The translations under genes and the position numbers were made by a program. Positions 18,149-26,185 of a stretch of DNA of 64,000 nucleotides are shown here, piece after piece. Source of the DNA: an uncultured Actinomycetes bacterium (GTDB taxonomy: Bacteria > Actinomycetota > Actinomycetes > Mycobacteriales > Nakamurellaceae); assembly GCA_937926105.1 (NCBI GenBank), contig CALANS010000210.1, positions 186,001 to 250,000 of the forward strand, in the 5' to 3' direction. How positions within the stretch are numbered: the stretch's first letter is position 1; every line of letters begins with the position of its first letter. The notes under the pieces are model-generated. The model worked only from the letters and a program-made list of their open reading frames with translations. It ran no database searches and was not told the DNA's origin.

Positions 18149-19450
18149 TCAGCCTGCCCGATGGGGGCTGCGTGGCGTGGCGGCGGGCTCGGCGGAGTAC
18201 GGCACGGTGGCCGTCACCTCGAAGCCGCCGCCGATCCTGGGGCCGGCGTGCACGCTGCCGCCCTGCAGCGTCACCCGCTCCCGCATCCCCTCCAGTCCGT
18301 GCCCCGGGCTGCCGCCGTCCGGCCAGGGTTCACCGGCGGGCCCGCCGGTGATGGGCAGGTCGGCCCCGGGATCCCCGTCGCCGCCGGAGAATCCGGCCGC
18401 CGCGCCGCGCCCGTCATCGGTGACGGTGACGACAACCTCCGCCGGCCCGTAGTGCAGCACCACCTGGCAGGCCGCCGCGGGCCCGGCATGCTTGAGCACG
18501 TTCGTCAGCGACTCCTGCACCACCCGGTACACCGTCAAGCCCGGGCCCTCGGCCATCTCTCGCGGGGTTCCGATGGTCTGGATCGTCACCGGCAGTCCGG
18601 CCGAGCTCACCTGGGCCACCAGGCCGTCCAGGTCGGCCGGGCCAGGTGCCGGGGCGTAGCCGGCCGGGTCGTTGCCGGGCCCGGCGCGCAGCACGCTCAC
18701 CATCCGGCGCATCTGGGCCAGCGCGTCCCTGCTGGTGGCGGCGATGGTCTCCAACACCTGCGGGCCGAGTTCCGGTTTGCTGCGGGCGGCCGCCGCGCCG
18801 CCGTCGGCCTGCACCACGATCACCGACAGCGAGTGCGCGACGATGTCGTGCAGTTCGCGGGCGATGCGGGCCCGTTCGGCGGCCGCGCCGATCTCCACCC
18901 GGGTGTCCCGTTCGGAGGTCAGCAGCCGGTTGCGCTCGGCCAGCGCGGTGAGCTGCTCGCTGGCGCGATCCTGGCGCTCACGCTGCCGGATGCCCAGCAG
19001 GTACCCGGCAATGACCACGGCGGACCCGGCGAGAAACAGCACCAGCACCTGGTCCAGTGCCCGGTCGTAGTAATAGCCCGACCATTGCACCGCGGCCAGG
19101 CCGGACCCCACGATCCCGGCCCCGAGCGCGCCATACCCCCAACGCCGGTCCGGGATGTAGGCGGCCGCGGCGTGCACGACGATCGGCACCACGAGATCGC
19201 CAGCCGTGGGGGCACGCTGCAGCACCAGCTGGATCAGGCACAACACCGTGGTGGCCCACAACACCTCAAGCGGATAGGTGCGGCGAGCGAACAGCGGCAG
19301 CACCAGCAGCACCGTGAAGACCGACGAGCCGCCGTACCTATCCAGGCCACCGACCGACAGCAACCCCAGCGCGAGCAGCAGGGCACCCGCGATCACGGCG
19401 TCACCGGCCCACCGGTTCTCCTCGAACCAGCGGTTCAGGGCGCTGAGCAT
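18149..19450 (-). CDS. Two-component sensor histidine kinase (NarX/DesK-like, HisKA_3)
   Basis: Membrane sensor kinase partner of the regulator at 17401. The N-terminal half has about five hydrophobic segments and no large extracellular domain, so it probably senses membrane state or a lipophilic signal. The dimerisation domain contains the phospho-acceptor His in RARIARELHDIVAHSLSV. The ATPase domain has DDGRGAAAGF and GHGLEGMRERV, with a Gly/Pro-rich insert between them. ATG at 19450 gives 433 residues; a GTG at 19495 would add 15, and neither has a strong ribosome site. Confidence 0.9.
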   Translation of the reverse strand: MLSALNRWFEENRWAGDAVIAGALLLALGLLSVGGLDRYGGSSVFTVLLVLPLFARRTYPLEVLWATTVLCLIQLVLQRAPTAGDLVVPIVVHAAAAYIPDRRWGYGALGAGIVGSGLAAVQWSGYYYDRALDQVLVLFLAGSAVVIAGYLLGIRQRERQDRASEQLTALAERNRLLTSERDTRVEIGAAAERARIARELHDIVAHSLSVIVVQADGGAAAARSKPELGPQVLETIAATSRDALAQMRRMVSVLRAGPGNDPAGYAPAPGPADLDGLVAQVSSAGLPVTIQTIGTPREMAEGPGLTVYRVVQESLTNVLKHAGPAAACQVVLHYGPAEVVVTVTDDGRGAAAGFSGGDGDPGADLPITGGPAGEPWPDGGSPGHGLEGMRERVTLQGGSVHAGPRIGGGFEVTATVPYSAEPAATPRSPHRAG

Positions 19451-19508
19451 GGCACCGAGCGTAGGGGCAGCAGCTCGGTCGTCGGATCCCCCCACGGTCT
19501 TGGGTCGG

Positions 19509-19569
19509 CTGCGACTGAAGTCGCAGGCGAGCCTGGCGCCGTCGCATCGCGCGGGTTTCGCGCGACGGC
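19509..19569 (-). terminator. Two adjacent hairpins downstream of the SGNH lipoprotein gene
   Basis: CTGCGACT-GA-AGTCGCAG at 19509-19526, and GCCGTCG (19538-19544) pairing with CGACGGC (19563-19569) with an inner CGCG stem. They lie between the SGNH gene stop and the kinase start, so they probably end the upstream transcript; the second hairpin is met first on that strand. Confidence 0.45.
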
Positions 19570-19582
19570 GGCCGCTCGGCGA

Positions 19583-20485
19583 TCAGCCGTGCAGGCGCCG
19601 GCGGATCAGCGGTTCCAGCAGGGCCGCGAACCTGCTCCCGAGGTAGTCCTCGCCGGCCTCGCTGGGATGCTCGTCGTCGGAGCTGAGCAGGGTGGCATCG
19701 CGACCGGCGAACCAGTCGGTGGCATCCACGAAGGTGGCGCCCGCGCGCGTGGCTGCGGTGCGCAGGGCGGTGACGATGCCCGTCAGGTCCCTGCCCTGCT
19801 GTGCGGGCGTGGCCGGCGGGCCGACGATCACCACGGCGGCCAACGGCGCGAGGGCCTGGACGAGATCCACGGTCGAATCCACCGCCCGATCCAGTGCCGG
19901 CCCGGCGTCGTCGTTGTCCGAACCGAACAGCACCACGATGTCGGTGCGGGGCGTGACCACCTGCCGGGCGAGATCGGCGAAGGTCACGCCGACGGATCCC
20001 GCGGTCGCGTAGCCGATCCCCGGCGCGGAGGCGTTCACCAGGTGCGCGGCCAGGTGCTGCTGATCCAGGATCTGCTGGGCCGGGGTGGTCCACGGGTAGC
20101 CCGGCGTCAGGTGGCCCGAGGTGAGCGAGTCGCCGATGACCACGATCTGCACCGTCCGGGTCGAGGCCGGGGACGTGGCGGACACCGTGGTGGTGACGGT
20201 GGTAGCCAGGCTCGCCGGGGTGGTGGGCACCGTCGTGGTGACGGTGACGGGGTTCGCCGGCGAGGTGCGCTGCACGCCCGCCGCCGCCCGGGGGGCCGGT
20301 GGCTGGGTCTGGGACCGGGTCTGTGGCTGGGTCTGGGACCGGGCCTGTGCTTGGGCCTGTGACTGGGCACGCGCCGGCGCGCGGCCCGCGGCGGGCGAGC
20401 ACCCGGCGAGCAACATCAGGAACGACAGCGTCAGCAGGAGAGCCTGCCGTCCTGGGCGCGCAACGGCGGAACGGTCCGTGGGCAC
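19583..20485 (-). CDS. SGNH/GDSL-type esterase, lipoprotein
   Basis: Secreted, lipid-anchored esterase-fold protein of 300 residues. Signal peptide with lipobox MLLAGC at about residues 24-29; a Gln/Ser/Ala/Arg low-complexity linker built on a 24-bp DNA repeat and a Thr-rich stretch come next. The catalytic domain (about 110-298) has block I VIGDSLTSG with the nucleophile Ser, block III GSDNDD and block V DEHPSEAG with the Asp-x-x-His. Likely an acyl-ester hydrolase or O-deacetylase acting outside the membrane. GTG at 20485 is the only start upstream of the signal; no clear ribosome site. Confidence 0.85.
   Translation of the reverse strand: MPTDRSAVARPGRQALLLTLSFLMLLAGCSPAAGRAPARAQSQAQAQARSQTQPQTRSQTQPPAPRAAAGVQRTSPANPVTVTTTVPTTPASLATTVTTTVSATSPASTRTVQIVVIGDSLTSGHLTPGYPWTTPAQQILDQQHLAAHLVNASAPGIGYATAGSVGVTFADLARQVVTPRTDIVVLFGSDNDDAGPALDRAVDSTVDLVQALAPLAAVVIVGPPATPAQQGRDLTGIVTALRTAATRAGATFVDATDWFAGRDATLLSSDDEHPSEAGEDYLGSRFAALLEPLIRRRLHG
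20301..20348. repeat. 24-bp tandem duplication coding the Gln-rich linker
   Basis: Two near-identical 24-bp units at 20301-20324 and 20325-20348, followed by a decayed third copy. In the SGNH protein they encode the SQTQP/SQTR-type linker. Length variation here would change the linker without breaking the frame. Confidence 0.7.
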
Positions 20486-20523
20486 CGAGTCATGGTGCGG
20501 CCCCAGGGTGAGAATCGGGTGAG

Positions 20524-20548
20524 AGCCCGAGGCTCGAGCCGTCGGGCT
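20524..20548 (-). terminator. Hairpin after the alpha/beta-hydrolase-like gene
   Basis: AGCCCGA pairs with TCGGGCT around an inner GGCTCGAGCC palindrome, 20 bases past the leftward stop at 20568. Good candidate factor-independent terminator without a U-tract. Confidence 0.5.
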
Positions 20549-20567
20549 ACTGGGCGCGCGCGGTGGG

Positions 20568-21506
20568 CTACGCGGCGACCCGCCGGAACGAGGCGGCCGC
20601 CGAGTTCAGGATCGACGCCCACGCGCCGAAGAGCGCCGAGCAGCCGTCCACCACCGAGACTCGCCAGTCGAAGTGACGTTCAGCGATGCTGCGCACGTGG
20701 CCGAGCGTGGTGCCGGTCTCGTCGCGGCCGTGCCACAGGTGCACCGGCACCCCGGCGCCCACGCCGGTCCAGTCCAGTGGGGGCGGCAGCACCGACGGCA
20801 CCGTCCAGGACCCGGCCGACTGTGCCAGGTCGGCGGCCAATGCCTGCCGGAAATCTTCGTCCTGCCAGCGGTCGCCCAGCACCCGAGCGGCATGCGGTTC
20901 CATCCGCCGCACGGCCCGCGACCAGGTCCGCTCCGAGGTGAGGTCGGCACCGCCGGTGGCCCGTAGCCAGCCGGCAACCGGGCCGGCCGGCGTGGTCGCG
21001 GTGGCCCAGGTCGACGGCCGCAGCGGGTGGTGACGGGCCCGGCGGTCCGTGCTCATGCGCGGCGACACCGCCAGCACGGCGGTGACCATCGTCGGATAGC
21101 GGGAGGCGAACACCAGTGCGTCGTCGGCGCCCTGCCCGATGCCGATCACCGCCACCCGGCCGACGGCGAGGGTCTCCACCAGGTGCCGCAGGTCCTCGCA
21201 CGGGTCCTCCTGCCCGCCGAGCCCGACCGGGTCGGAGGCGCCCACGCCGGGCCGGTCGACGGCCAGCAGCCGGACCGCGGCCGGCAGTGCGTCGTCGTGC
21301 AGCAGCCACCGGGGGGCCAGCCGGGATGAGCCGTTGTCCGGCAGCAGCAGGCCCGGGACGCTGCGCGGACTGCCGTACTCGGACCAGGCCAGCGCGCGCC
21401 CGTCGGGCAGCCGGATTCCGGAAAACGGTGCCGGATCGGACGGCAGCAGCGCCGCCTCGTCGTACAGGTACGCCGCGCCGTGATCGGCCCCCGACCGAGC
21501 AACCAT
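20568..21506 (-). CDS. Alpha/beta-hydrolase-fold protein lacking nucleophile Ser and catalytic His
   Basis: 312-residue cytosolic protein with alpha/beta-hydrolase layout: an oxyanion-side strand LLLPDNG, VDRPGVGASDP, the nucleophile-elbow region VIGIGQGADDALVFASRYP, the acid region VHLWHGRDE and the final VVDGCSALFGAW. The elbow reads G-I-G-Q-G, so Gln replaces the nucleophilic Ser. The position usually occupied by the catalytic His near the C-terminus reads Cys. It is probably not a classical hydrolase and may be a binding or structural pseudoenzyme. ATG at 21506 has GGAGAG upstream; GTG at 21530 is less likely. Confidence 0.75.
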   Translation of the reverse strand: MVARSGADHGAAYLYDEAALLPSDPAPFSGIRLPDGRALAWSEYGSPRSVPGLLLPDNGSSRLAPRWLLHDDALPAAVRLLAVDRPGVGASDPVGLGGQEDPCEDLRHLVETLAVGRVAVIGIGQGADDALVFASRYPTMVTAVLAVSPRMSTDRRARHHPLRPSTWATATTPAGPVAGWLRATGGADLTSERTWSRAVRRMEPHAARVLGDRWQDEDFRQALAADLAQSAGSWTVPSVLPPPLDWTGVGAGVPVHLWHGRDETGTTLGHVRSIAERHFDWRVSVVDGCSALFGAWASILNSAAASFRRVAA

Positions 21507-21690
21507 GCCCACTCTCCGATGTCGTCCCACATTCCAGGAGAGTGGGCGGTGCCCGCCCCGTCACGCGGTCATGGTCGGCAACCTGGCGACCTGCGGTCCC
21601 CGTTGACCGCCGTGATCGGTCCTCTCACTGAAGAAGACCCGCAGACGGTCCCGTTGAGTCGGGTTGTGACCGGATCGTGATGTATCGGTT

Positions 21691-21724
21691 CGGTGACGGG
21701 GTATCCGGCGGGGCGCCGTCACCG
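21691..21724 (-). terminator. 9-bp stem hairpin after the FAD-dehydrogenase gene
   Basis: CGGTGACGG (21691-21699) and CCGTCACCG (21716-21724) are perfectly complementary with a 16-nt loop, downstream of the leftward stop at 21780. The rest of the 273-bp gap 21507-21779 shows no gene. Confidence 0.5.
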
Positions 21725-21779
21725 GCGTGATGGCGCCGAATTGTCCGGCGACACAGGGTGTTTGAGGTATTCGAGCCGT

Positions 21780-23447
21780 TCAGGCGGTGTCGGCGGCCGC
21801 GGCCCGCCCGGCGGTCCGCCCGGAGAACAGGCACCCGCCCAGGAAGGTGCCCTCCAGGGCGCGGTAGCCGTGCATGCCGCCGCCGCCGAACCCGGCCACC
21901 TCGCCCGCGGCGTACAGCCCCGGGACCGGCTCGCCGGCGGCGGACATGACGCGGGCGGACAGGTTCGTCTCCAGGCCACCGAGGGTCTTGCGGGTCAGGA
22001 TGTGGCAGCGCACGGCGATCAGCGGCCCGGCGGCCGGGTCGAGCATCTCGTGCGGGGCGACGGTGCGCATGGTGCGGTCGCCGATGTAGTGCCGTGCGGC
22101 GGTGATGGCGGTGATCTGCGGGTCCTTGCCGAGCCCGGTGCGCACCTGGCCGTCGCGCAACTCCACGATCTGCCGCACCTCGGCGGCGTCGATGAGGTCC
22201 TCGCCGACCAGGGCGTTCATCGTGTCGACGAGTTCGGCCACGGTCGGTGCCTGCAGGAAGTCCACGCCCCGGTCCAGGAACGCCTGCACCGGCGGGGTCG
22301 GCCCCTTGCCGGCGCGGCTGCGGGCCAGCGTCACGACCGACTTGCCGGTCAGGTCCGGATTCTGCTCGGAACCGGACAGCGCGAATTCCGGTCCGATGGT
22401 GCGCTGGTTGAGGATCAGCCAGGAGTGCGGGTACCCGGTGCTGGTGATGTGCCGCAGGGTGCCCAGCGCGTCGAACCCGGGGAACAGCGGTGACGGGAGT
22501 CGTTGACCACGGGCGTCCAGCCACAGCGGCGTCGGGCCGGAGAGCACCCGGATACCGTGCCGGCTCCAGACCGGTGTGTGGTTGACGATGCCTTCCGGGT
22601 AGTGCCACATCCGGTCGGGGTTGATCAGGTGGGCGCCGGCCCGTTGCGCGATGCCGAGCATCAGCCCGTCGGTGGAGTCCGGTACTCCGGAGAGCAGGTG
22701 CTCGGGGGGGTCGCCGTAGCCGGTGGGCCAGTTGCGTCGGACCAGGTCGTGGTTGGCGCCGATGCCGCCGGAGGTGACGATGACGGCGCCGGCGTGCAGC
22801 TCGAACGCGGCGACGGCGGTGCGGGAGCTGGCCACGCCGCGGGCCACATCCGACGGTTCCAGGATCTCGCCCGCGACCCCCGTCACCGTGTTTGTGGGGC
22901 CCGATTCCTCGGTGAGAAGCTCGGTGACCCGATGCCGGAATTTCAGCGTGACCCGTCCGGCGTGCACGTGGGCCATTACCCGGCGCACGAACGGGGTCAG
23001 CACGCCCGGCCCGGTGCCCCAGGTGACGTGGAACCGGGGGACGGAGTTGCCGTGCCCACCCGCCTGATAGCCGCCGCGCTCGGCCCACTGCACCACCGGG
23101 AACAGCGCGATGCCCTGCTGGCGGAGCCAGGAGCGTTTCTCGCCGGCGGCAAAGTCCACGTAAGCGTGTGCCCACTGTCGCGGCCAGTGGTCCTCCGGCC
23201 GGTCGAACCCGGCGCTGCCCAGCCAATCCTGCAGGGCCAGCTCGGCCGAATCCTTGATGCCGAGCCGGCGCTGCTCGGGGGAGTCGACCAGGAACAGGCC
23301 GCCGAACGACCACCACGCCTGGCCGCCCAGCGATGCGGCCGGCTCCTGATCCAGCACGGTGACCCGGCGACCGGCGTCGGCGGCCTCGGCAGCTGCGACC
23401 AGGCCCGAGAGCCCGGCTCCGATGACGATGACGTCGCTATCCGGCAT
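21780..23447 (-). CDS. FAD-binding dehydrogenase (flavoprotein, fumarate-reductase/KsdD-like)
   Basis: Flavoenzyme of 555 residues, likely oxidising or reducing a C-C bond next to a carbonyl. The N-terminal Rossmann segment is VIVIGAGLSGLVAAAEAADAG with the ADP-binding Glu/Asp in VTVLDQEP, then SLGGQAWWSFGGLFLVDSPE. VIVTSGGIGANHDLV and the C-terminal FAD motif GLYAAGEVAGFGGGGMHGY are characteristic of this large uncharacterised dehydrogenase family rather than true 3-ketosteroid dehydrogenases. ATG at 23447 is chosen; longer frames would run into the neighbouring HNH gene. The gap to that gene is 34 bp on the same strand. Confidence 0.85.
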   Translation of the reverse strand: MPDSDVIVIGAGLSGLVAAAEAADAGRRVTVLDQEPAASLGGQAWWSFGGLFLVDSPEQRRLGIKDSAELALQDWLGSAGFDRPEDHWPRQWAHAYVDFAAGEKRSWLRQQGIALFPVVQWAERGGYQAGGHGNSVPRFHVTWGTGPGVLTPFVRRVMAHVHAGRVTLKFRHRVTELLTEESGPTNTVTGVAGEILEPSDVARGVASSRTAVAAFELHAGAVIVTSGGIGANHDLVRRNWPTGYGDPPEHLLSGVPDSTDGLMLGIAQRAGAHLINPDRMWHYPEGIVNHTPVWSRHGIRVLSGPTPLWLDARGQRLPSPLFPGFDALGTLRHITSTGYPHSWLILNQRTIGPEFALSGSEQNPDLTGKSVVTLARSRAGKGPTPPVQAFLDRGVDFLQAPTVAELVDTMNALVGEDLIDAAEVRQIVELRDGQVRTGLGKDPQITAITAARHYIGDRTMRTVAPHEMLDPAAGPLIAVRCHILTRKTLGGLETNLSARVMSAAGEPVPGLYAAGEVAGFGGGGMHGYRALEGTFLGGCLFSGRTAGRAAAADTA

Positions 23448-23481
23448 GGGCTCATCTTGTCCTAACGAACGGGTCGGTGCG

Positions 23482-25776
23482 TCAGAAGGGCGGTGGGTCG
23501 TCATCGGCGTTGTGGTCGACATTGTGGTCGATATTGTGGTCGACCTTGCCATCGTGTTGATGATCGTCGGGATCGTCGTGCGGGTTGCCGTGCAGGTTGC
23601 CGGGGTCGTGCGGGTGGTTGGGCGAGTCGTCCAGGAGGACGTGCGCGGGCTCGGTCGGGTAACAGCGCCCGGCCGGGGATGTCCAGATCAACGATCCATC
23701 CGGGCCTGGTGAGGCTCGCCATCCGGTGAACGTCTTGAGCGCGTGGTGGAAACGGCACAAGGGGTCCTGATTGCAGGGGCATGTCGCGCCGCCCTTGTCC
23801 CATGGCAGACGGTGGTCGAGGTCGCACCGGTCGGCGCGGGCCCGGCAGCCGGTGAACGTGCACGACCGGTCCCGGGCGGTGACGTAGTCGGCAGTGACCT
23901 TCGGCGCGCGGTACACGGCGCGCCCGGCGTCAAGCGCAGTGCCGCAGACCCGGGCGCGTGCCGAGTTCGTGGAGTGCCCGCCGGTCCAAGCAGAGCCGGG
24001 CGGGCCGCCCGTGTCGTCCCGGCGATCCTGGCTGGCTGCGCGGGCCGTGCCGCCCGGTGGATGGCTGGCCGGGGCGGAAACGGGCGTGGTGGCGATCGCC
24101 CGGATGGTGCCCGCGGATGCCGCCAGGGCACGGGCGAACTCTGCGGAGATGATGCCGTGCCCGTCGAGTTCACCAGGTTGGTCGTCCCAGCCGGCCAGGG
24201 TCGAGGCGTTGACGTAGACGTTCACGCATACCGGCAGCACCCATCCGGACCGCGCCGGACCGGCGGGCTCGTCGGGACACCCGGGCCCGATGGTACGTGC
24301 GGCGCTGTCCGCGGCAGCCTGCCACGTCGCAGCGCCGACTGCCGCTGCGACGTCGGTATCGGGACCGGCGGCGGTATCCGGGTCGGCGGCGCCGGGGCCG
24401 TCGTTGACGGGATCCTCGTCGGCTGGGTGGTTGTCGGTCTGGTTGCGGGCGCCGGTGCTGGCCACCTCGGCGTTGTCCGCTCCGGTTGCGACCGGCGGAT
24501 TCTCGGCTGGTGCCGTGACGTTGCTCGGGCCGTCTTCGATGTGGCGAGCGCCGTCGGTGGGGGTACCGGTGCCCGGCGCCTCACTGCGGTCGGTGGGCCG
24601 GCCGGGTTGGCCGATAGCGACGCGCCCGGTGGCGGCCAGGGTGTGGAAGATGTCGGTGAACACGTCGGCGCGGATTTGCGAGCGTCCCCTCCCCCTGGCC
24701 AGACCGGCGGCCTGGATGGTGCGGGCGATCCGATCCAGCACGCCGTAGGAGATCTGCGCATCCGGCGCGGCGACGTCGGCGTGGACGCCAGCCATGCCGT
24801 CGAGCCCCGGCTGGACGTGGACACCTCGCCGCCGACGGGCGCACCGTTCGCGTTCGGCGGCGGCCTCCGGGTCGATGCGGGTCACCTGGCGGTCGACGAG
24901 CTCGCGCAGTCGGCCGGGAGTGCGCAGCCCCGCGGTCGGCAGCACCCGGCGTTCAGCAATCCGACGCTGGTCGGCCGATAGGACGGAGGTGCGCTCGGCG
25001 ATGATGGATGCTCGGTAACCATCCAGATCGCCGGCCTGCTGCGCGGCGAGCGTGCCGGGCAGTTCATCGACCATGACCACGGCTCGTTCGGTGCGGGCGC
25101 GGGCGGTGACGGGTGCTACTCCCAGTGCGCAGCCGACCTCGGCGGCGGCCAGCTTGATAGCAGCGTTCCGGATCGCCGGGGCCCAGGTCGGGTCGTCCAG
25201 CAGCGACGCCACCGGGACGTCCGGAATGTCGCGGGCGAGACCGAGCGGGCAGCCGGCCAGTTCGACCGCCTGATCCAACGGTGCGGCCACACCGGGCCGG
25301 GCCAGCGCTGCGGTGTAACGCTGTTGCGCGGCCTGCGCCCAGTTGATCAGCCGCTGCAGCCCGGTGATGCCGTCCAGCAGGCCGGCCGCGTCCAAACCAC
25401 AGGGAACGTTGTCGCGTCCGTCGGGGCACCGGCGCTCCAGGATCTGCGCGGACCATCCACCCGGGCCACCGGATGCCGCGTCGGCGAGCAGTACGCGCTC
25501 CACCCGGGCCGAGGCATCCAGCGCCCACTGCGGTTCCGGCGGACTGCCCCCGTCACCGCCGTGCACGGCGTCCCAGAACGCGTCGGCCTGATCGGCATCG
25601 TCTCTGTCGGATCCGGCCGGATACCAGTCGTTCGGAGGGAATCCGCCCCGCCAATCGGCAGGCCAGCAACCGTCGGCGCCCAGGCGGTCGTTGACGTCGC
25701 CGACGTGCGGCAGCAGGCCACTCTCGGGGGAGGTCGGCACGATACGGCGGGTGGCCGATACATCGTCTTCGCCCAT
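23482..25776 (-). CDS. HNH endonuclease, DUF222 (13E12-repeat family)
   Basis: 764-residue protein of the actinobacterial DUF222/HNH family. The DUF222 region occupies about 130-400; an acidic, low-complexity, highly variable stretch of about 150 residues follows. Toward the C-terminus is the HNH nuclease: DRSCTFTGC, CDLDHRLPWDKGG, and CNQDPLCRFHHALKT, supplying the Cys and His ligands and the catalytic His. The last 45 residues are a His/Asp/Asn-rich tail with VDHN/IDHN repeats, unlike the rest. ATG at 25776 has AGGGGG 9 nt upstream. Its role is unknown; such genes occur in multiple copies in actinobacteria and behave like selfish or recombination elements. Confidence 0.85.
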   Translation of the reverse strand: MGEDDVSATRRIVPTSPESGLLPHVGDVNDRLGADGCWPADWRGGFPPNDWYPAGSDRDDADQADAFWDAVHGGDGGSPPEPQWALDASARVERVLLADAASGGPGGWSAQILERRCPDGRDNVPCGLDAAGLLDGITGLQRLINWAQAAQQRYTAALARPGVAAPLDQAVELAGCPLGLARDIPDVPVASLLDDPTWAPAIRNAAIKLAAAEVGCALGVAPVTARARTERAVVMVDELPGTLAAQQAGDLDGYRASIIAERTSVLSADQRRIAERRVLPTAGLRTPGRLRELVDRQVTRIDPEAAAERERCARRRRGVHVQPGLDGMAGVHADVAAPDAQISYGVLDRIARTIQAAGLARGRGRSQIRADVFTDIFHTLAATGRVAIGQPGRPTDRSEAPGTGTPTDGARHIEDGPSNVTAPAENPPVATGADNAEVASTGARNQTDNHPADEDPVNDGPGAADPDTAAGPDTDVAAAVGAATWQAAADSAARTIGPGCPDEPAGPARSGWVLPVCVNVYVNASTLAGWDDQPGELDGHGIISAEFARALAASAGTIRAIATTPVSAPASHPPGGTARAASQDRRDDTGGPPGSAWTGGHSTNSARARVCGTALDAGRAVYRAPKVTADYVTARDRSCTFTGCRARADRCDLDHRLPWDKGGATCPCNQDPLCRFHHALKTFTGWRASPGPDGSLIWTSPAGRCYPTEPAHVLLDDSPNHPHDPGNLHGNPHDDPDDHQHDGKVDHNIDHNVDHNADDDPPPF

Positions 25777-25789
25777 GCTTGCCACCCCC

Positions 25790-25891
25790 TGCCTGCCGAA
25801 TGCTGCCTGCCGAATGCGGCGTATCGGCCGCCGTAACGGAACCGCACCGAGCGGGGCCGAATGCTGCCTGCCGAATGTCGCCTGCCGAATG
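25790..25891. repeat. Cluster of 14-bp direct repeats (TGCCTGCCGAATGC) in the HNH leader
   Basis: Full copies begin at 25790, 25804, 25865 and 25878 (last one diverged at its first bases), with a partial copy at about 25856-25863. The pairs are strictly 14 bp apart and the two groups are separated by 47 bp. If the promoter at 25914-25943 is real, the repeats lie in the 5' leader of the HNH mRNA. Confidence 0.75.
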
Positions 25892-25913
25892 CCGTACCAG
25901 TGTTCTATTGCCT

Positions 25914-25943
25914 ACTGTACCCACGTTCCACAATAATCGTCAA
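25914..25943 (-). promoter_or_regulatory. Candidate sigma-70-type promoter for the HNH gene
   Basis: On the minus strand TTGACG (25938-25943), an 18-bp spacer and TACAGT (25914-25919). This would start transcription near 25906 and give a leader of about 130 nt. Consensus match only. Confidence 0.35.
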
Positions 25944-26150
25944 GGTGTACGAGGAATAATCTTGACCGGCTTGGTAGTCATGGGCTCGTCGGCGTCACTT
26001 CGCCAGGGCGCGCCGCAGGCCGTCGCCGGCTGCGCCGGATCGGGCTGCACCGCCCAGGCCGCCCAGCCATTGCGGCCGGCCCGTCCAGGTGCACTCGCTG
26101 CGCCCCGCGCCGCTTCCGCCCGTGCTGCTTCCGTAGCGCCGCCCCCGACA

Positions 26151-26175
26151 CCGCCATAGGCATTCCCTATGGCGG
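26151..26175. promoter_or_regulatory. Perfect 10-bp inverted repeat before the YeiH-type gene
   Basis: CCGCCATAGG, 5-nt spacer CATTC, CCTATGGCGG, ending 10 bp before the ATG at 26186. Either an operator overlapping the start region or an mRNA hairpin controlling translation; no U-tract, so not a typical terminator. Confidence 0.5.
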
Positions 26176-26185
26176 CGTTCGGCAG

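Larger units (their letters stand above)
25777..26185. promoter_or_regulatory. Divergent intergenic region with repeats, HNH gene / YeiH-type exporter
   Basis: 409 bp without a supported gene. It contains a 14-bp repeat cluster next to the HNH start, an AT-richer patch (about 25900-25972) with a leftward promoter candidate, and a 10-bp inverted repeat just before the exporter start. Confidence 0.55.

Noticed and set aside
17408..20362. 984-codon plus-strand open frame
   Set aside because: Runs opposite the two-component genes and the SGNH gene, all with clear family motifs; its composition is typical of a G+C-rich antisense frame.
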